Assembly (NCBI GenBank): GCA_021443405.1
Contig: JABUUA010000077.1
Span: 1-7,904 of the forward strand
Source: Bacteroidaceae bacterium
Lineage (GTDB): Bacteria; Bacteroidota; Bacteroidia; Bacteroidales; Bacteroidaceae
DNA length: 7,904 nucleotides
Direction: 5' to 3'
The notes below the pieces were generated by a model, which saw only the letters and a program-made list of their open reading frames with translations, had not been told where the DNA came from and did no database searches. Of this stretch, positions 4,852 through 7,904 are shown in pieces; the stretch's first letter is position 1; each line of letters begins with the position of its first letter. The translations under genes and the position numbers were made by a program.

Positions 4852-6798
4852 ATGAGGAAGTTTATCCGGTGTTTTGCGCTCACGTTCGTGCTTTGTCAGC
4901 TGATTGCCAGCTGCGCCAGCATGGGCAGCCCCGACGGCGGTCGCTACGACGAAGAACCGCCGGTGGTGGTGAGTTCCACGCCACTCAACGGGGCGGTGAA
5001 CAGCCAGCGCAAGAAGATAAGCATCCACTTCGACGAATACATCAAGCTGGAGAACGCCAACGAAAAGGTGGTGGTTTCGCCGCCGCAGACCGAGACGCCC
5101 AATATCCGGGCCGTGGGCAAGCAGGTGAAGATTGACCTTTACGACACGCTCCGCCCCAACACCACCTATACCATCGACTTCTCCGATGCCATCGTTGACA
5201 ACAACGAGGGCAATCCCATGGGCAAGTACACCTTCTCGTTCTCGACGGGAGAAACCATTGACACCATGGAAGTGTCGGGCACTGTGCTCGCCGCCGAGAA
5301 CCTCGAGCCCGTGAAAGGTATGCTCGTCGGACTCTATCCGCTCGATTCTCTCTGGAACGACACCGTGTTCACCTCCGCGCCCCTCACCCGCGTCTCGCGC
5401 ACCAACGGCTGCGGACAGTTCACCATCAAGGGCGTGCGGAGCGGCGACTACCGCGTGTTCGCCTTGCAGGACCAAGACGGCAACTTCTTCTTCTCGCAGA
5501 AGTCCGAGGCCATCGCCTTCGACACCGTGCGGGTGACCACCTCGAGCCGACCCGACCTTCGTCCCGACACGGTGTGGGTGGACTCGACGCACATCGACCG
5601 CATACGCATGGTTCCTTACATCCATTTCTTCCCCGACGACCTTGTGCTCAACAGTTTTCTTGAGGGCGGACAGGACAAGCATCTGCTGAAGACGGAGCGA
5701 CTCGTGCCCGAAAACTTCACGCTCTACTTCACAGCGCCACAGGATTCCATGCCCGTGATTCAAGGCCTCAACTTCGACCCCGCCTGCCTGCTGGCCGAGC
5801 CGCGCGAGCACTGCGACACCATCACCTACTGGATTACCGACACCCTCGTGGCGCACAGCGACACACTACAACTCCAGCTCTCCTACTTCGACACCGACAG
5901 CCTGGGCATCGACCAGTGGTACACGTCGGACACGCTCACCCTGTTCCCCAAGACCTCCTACGCCAAGCAGCAGAAGGAACGGCAGAAGAAAATAGAGGAA
6001 TGGGAGAAGGACCGCGAGAAGAAGATGAAGCGGGCCAAGGAGCCGCTTCCGCCGGAGAAGAACCCTTATCTGGAGACCTTCCTCGAGGTCGCCGTGAAGC
6101 CCTCAGGCTCCATCGATCCTAACCAGAACGTCACGTTCACGTTCTCGGAACCCATCTCCGCGCTCGACTCCTCGCTCGTCCACTTCTTCCAGAAGGTAGA
6201 TTCCCAGTACGTCGATTGCCCCTACCTGCTGCTTCCCGTCGAGGGAGAACTGCGTCAGTACTGCCTCTACGCGGAGTGGGAGCCCAAGGCTCAGTATCTT
6301 TTCGAGGCCGACTCACTGGCGTTCAAGGGCGCTCTCGGCCACACCAACAAGTCGTTCAAGCAAGAACTGCGCGTGCGCTCTGCCGACGAGTTCGGCGCCA
6401 TCTTCATCCGTCTGGTGGGCGCAGGGGACCAGGATTCCTGCGTCGTGGAGTTGCTCAACAAGAGCGACAAGCCCGTGGCAAAGCAACTGGCCGAGAAAGG
6501 GCGCGCCGACTTCTATTATCTCAAGCCCAGCGAATACTATCTCCGCATGTTCATCGACCGCAACGGCAATGGCATCTGGGACACGGGCGACTACCGCTTA
6601 GGCCTGCAACCCGAGGAAGTTTTCTATTTTCCCCAGCCCATCCCCGTGCGTGCCAAGTTCGACGTGGAGCAGTCGTGGGACTTCCGCAGCATTCCGCGTG
6701 CCAAGCAGAAACCCGTGGCTATCACCAAGCAGAAGGCCGACAAGCAAAAGAAAATCAAGGACCGCAACCGCGAACGCGAGCGGGAGTTGAACCGGTAA
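4852..6798 (+). CDS. Ig-like domain lipoprotein (SbsA/Big_5-type)
   Basis: Encodes 648 residues from ATG at 4852. That start is chosen because it begins a clean lipoprotein signal (MRKFIRC, hydrophobic core, lipobox L-I-A-S-C with Cys21); upstream in-frame starts (GTG 4786 and later ATGs) would add an unlikely extension. After Cys21 comes a short flexible linker with SPDGG. Residues about 36-134 form a bacterial Ig-like domain (PPVVVSSTPLNGAVN ... KYTFSFSTG), typical of Big_5 domains. About 138-222 looks like a carboxypeptidase-regulatory-like beta sandwich (VSGTV ... GDYRVFALQDQDGN). A Lys/Glu-rich helix spans about 372-403, then a second Ig-like stretch begins near 415. DRNGNGIWD (569-577) resembles a calcium-binding loop. 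The tail is strongly basic (KQKADKQKKIKDRNRERE). The role is unknown; such proteins are envelope or surface components. It is GC-rich, like secDF, with no clear terminator after it. Confidence 0.88.
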   Translation: MRKFIRCFALTFVLCQLIASCASMGSPDGGRYDEEPPVVVSSTPLNGAVNSQRKKISIHFDEYIKLENANEKVVVSPPQTETPNIRAVGKQVKIDLYDTLRPNTTYTIDFSDAIVDNNEGNPMGKYTFSFSTGETIDTMEVSGTVLAAENLEPVKGMLVGLYPLDSLWNDTVFTSAPLTRVSRTNGCGQFTIKGVRSGDYRVFALQDQDGNFFFSQKSEAIAFDTVRVTTSSRPDLRPDTVWVDSTHIDRIRMVPYIHFFPDDLVLNSFLEGGQDKHLLKTERLVPENFTLYFTAPQDSMPVIQGLNFDPACLLAEPREHCDTITYWITDTLVAHSDTLQLQLSYFDTDSLGIDQWYTSDTLTLFPKTSYAKQQKERQKKIEEWEKDREKKMKRAKEPLPPEKNPYLETFLEVAVKPSGSIDPNQNVTFTFSEPISALDSSLVHFFQKVDSQYVDCPYLLLPVEGELRQYCLYAEWEPKAQYLFEADSLAFKGALGHTNKSFKQELRVRSADEFGAIFIRLVGAGDQDSCVVELLNKSDKPVAKQLAEKGRADFYYLKPSEYYLRMFIDRNGNGIWDTGDYRLGLQPEEVFYFPQPIPVRAKFDVEQSWDFRSIPRAKQKPVAITKQKADKQKKIKDRNRERERELNR

Positions 6799-6924
6799 TC
6801 CACTAATCTTTACTCTTTTATCTTTATCGGACACTGCGTCTGCAGGTGGTCCCGAGTCGTCACGTTTGTCTTGTTCGCGGCTTTTCCAGCGTCCTAATGA
6901 CCGATTTGGGATAATACATAGGAT

Positions 6925-7904
6925 ATGCTAATAAGATTGAAACTCACCTCGAAATCAGACAAAGAGGACACATCGTTCCGTCAGAGTGTTCGCGAGACAA
7001 GGCGCAGAAAGAGCAAGTACAGAATCCATAATTTTGAAGGAAACGAGACGACGGGCACCTCCAGCGTGATTACCTTTCTCCGCCAGCAGGCAGAACGGCT
7101 GTTGGTGCTGGGTCGTGTCCGCAGCAGTGAGATGCTTGTGACGGCAGCGAACCGTTTTCTCGAGTTTCGCGACGGGCGGGATGTGTCGTTCCCGAGATTC
7201 GACTCCGACATGATGCAGGCTTTCGAAGCGTTTCTAAAGCACAAGGGATTGATGCGCAACACCGTCGGTTTCTACATGCGCACCCTCCGCACCGCCTACA
7301 ATCTTGCCGTGGAGCAAGGACTGACCAATAATCTCTACCCCTTCAAACACGTCTATACTGGCAAAGATAAGACCATCAAACGAGCCCTGTCGCTCAGGCA
7401 GATAAGGCGCATTCTCGCTCTTGACCTTTCTTCCAAACCGAGGCTTGCGTTTTCGCGCGACATGTTCCTCTTTAGTCTCTATGCCCGTGGCATGGCGTTT
7501 GTGGACATGGCCCATCTGCGCAAGAAGGACTTGCAAGGGGCGCACTTCACCTACTGCCGCCGCAAGACGAGCCAGCTGCTCACGGTGGAATGGCTTCCTG
7601 AAATGCGGCAGATACTTAGCCATTACATGACCAACCCCACGCAATACCTTCTCCCCATCATCACCAACCCGGAGAAGCCCGCCCGCCGACAGTACCTCAA
7701 CCAATCGGAACTCATCAACCGAGCCTTGAAGGAAGTCTCCGCTCTGGCCGGCCTCAACGTGCCCCTCACAATGTATTGGGCGCGCCACACTTGGAGCACG
7801 ATGGCTCGCGACAGCCACATCCCCATCTCCGTCATCAGCGAGGCCCTCGGCCACGACAATGAGAAGACCACCCAAATCTACCTCGACAGCATCCAAACCT
7901 CAGT
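6925..7904 (+). CDS. Tyrosine recombinase / site-specific integrase (3' truncated by window)
   Basis: The frame stays open to the window end, giving 326 codons without a stop; only a short C-terminal tail should be missing. ATG 6925 is the first start after an in-frame TAG at 6919. The basic N-terminus is followed by a SAM-like core-binding domain (about 45-150), then the catalytic domain. Catalytic residues by position: Arg188 (YARGM), Lys214 (RRKTSQ), Arg287 and His288 in MYWARHTW (281-290, index approximate), His310 (ALGH) and nucleophile Tyr319 (TQIYLDS). The usual first His of box II (HxxR) is Tyr284, as in many Bacteroidetes recombinases. Such enzymes, of about 300-340 residues, act either as element integrases or as invertases that flip promoters of surface genes (the Tsr type). 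No inverted or attachment sites were found here. GC-rich like the host genes. Its own promoter is unclear; 6799-6924 holds a weak hairpin at 6829-6852 and nothing else obvious. Confidence 0.92.
   Translation, partial: MLIRLKLTSKSDKEDTSFRQSVRETRRRKSKYRIHNFEGNETTGTSSVITFLRQQAERLLVLGRVRSSEMLVTAANRFLEFRDGRDVSFPRFDSDMMQAFEAFLKHKGLMRNTVGFYMRTLRTAYNLAVEQGLTNNLYPFKHVYTGKDKTIKRALSLRQIRRILALDLSSKPRLAFSRDMFLFSLYARGMAFVDMAHLRKKDLQGAHFTYCRRKTSQLLTVEWLPEMRQILSHYMTNPTQYLLPIITNPEKPARRQYLNQSELINRALKEVSALAGLNVPLTMYWARHTWSTMARDSHIPISVISEALGHDNEKTTQIYLDSIQTS

Noticed and set aside
4662..5135. 157-codon + strand frame starting before the Ig-like gene
   Set aside because: It continues out of frame into the lipoprotein coding sequence and becomes Arg/Gly-rich, as expected of a frame-shifted reading; no start context or domain.
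4765..5856. 363-codon minus-strand frame
   Set aside because: It is an antisense shadow of the GC-rich Ig-like lipoprotein gene; its His/Gly/Val-rich low-complexity translation is typical of such shadows.
6829..6852. Hairpin GGAC-CTGC/GCAG-GTCC after the Ig-like gene as a terminator
   Set aside because: Two 4-bp stems with an asymmetric internal loop and no T-tract; too weak to call.
7234..7896. 220-codon minus-strand frame at the right edge
   Set aside because: It lies opposite the recombinase catalytic domain, whose catalytic residues are intact on the + strand.

Overview
The window looks like a chromosomal segment of a Bacteroidales bacterium, most likely Prevotella-like. The reasons are the SecF-type C-terminus, a textbook Bacteroidetes promoter (TTG-N20-TAATTTTG) before one gene, a large Ig-like lipoprotein of the kind common in this phylum, and a tyrosine recombinase of the Bacteroidetes type with a YxARH box. 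Genus is inference; no rRNA or tRNA is present.

Layout, all genes on the + strand. (1) 1-504: 3' end of the SecD/SecF translocase gene, closed by a GC-rich terminator at 533-568. (2) About 569-1083: no credible gene, but a large nested inverted-repeat element at 675-822 and a 16-bp dyad at 1013-1028. (3) About 1084-4650: an AT-rich block unlike its GC-rich flanks. It starts with a -7-like promoter box and a multi-stem structured RNA (about 1098-1397) that ends in a 26-bp hairpin and T6. Next is a 209-base leader, then three closely spaced genes of unknown function: a cytoplasmic 234-aa protein, a secreted 443-aa protein with MORN-like turns, a coiled coil and an SmpA-like C-terminus, and a 273-aa lipoprotein. 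A strong intrinsic terminator at 4600-4650 closes the unit. (4) 4852-6798: a GC-rich gene for a 648-aa Ig-like lipoprotein, with its promoter almost touching the start codon. (5) 6925-end: a tyrosine recombinase cut by the window edge.

The flanking genes look like host genome. The central block reads as an accessory cassette (structured RNA + cytoplasmic protein + secreted protein + lipoprotein) inserted between secDF and the Ig-like gene. The two exported products share one operon, with only 4 bases between their genes, so they probably act together at the cell envelope; what they do cannot be read from the sequence. The structured RNA and its uncharacterised operon are the best candidates here for an undescribed system. 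The nearby recombinase could be a mobiliser or a DNA invertase, but no recombination sites were identified.
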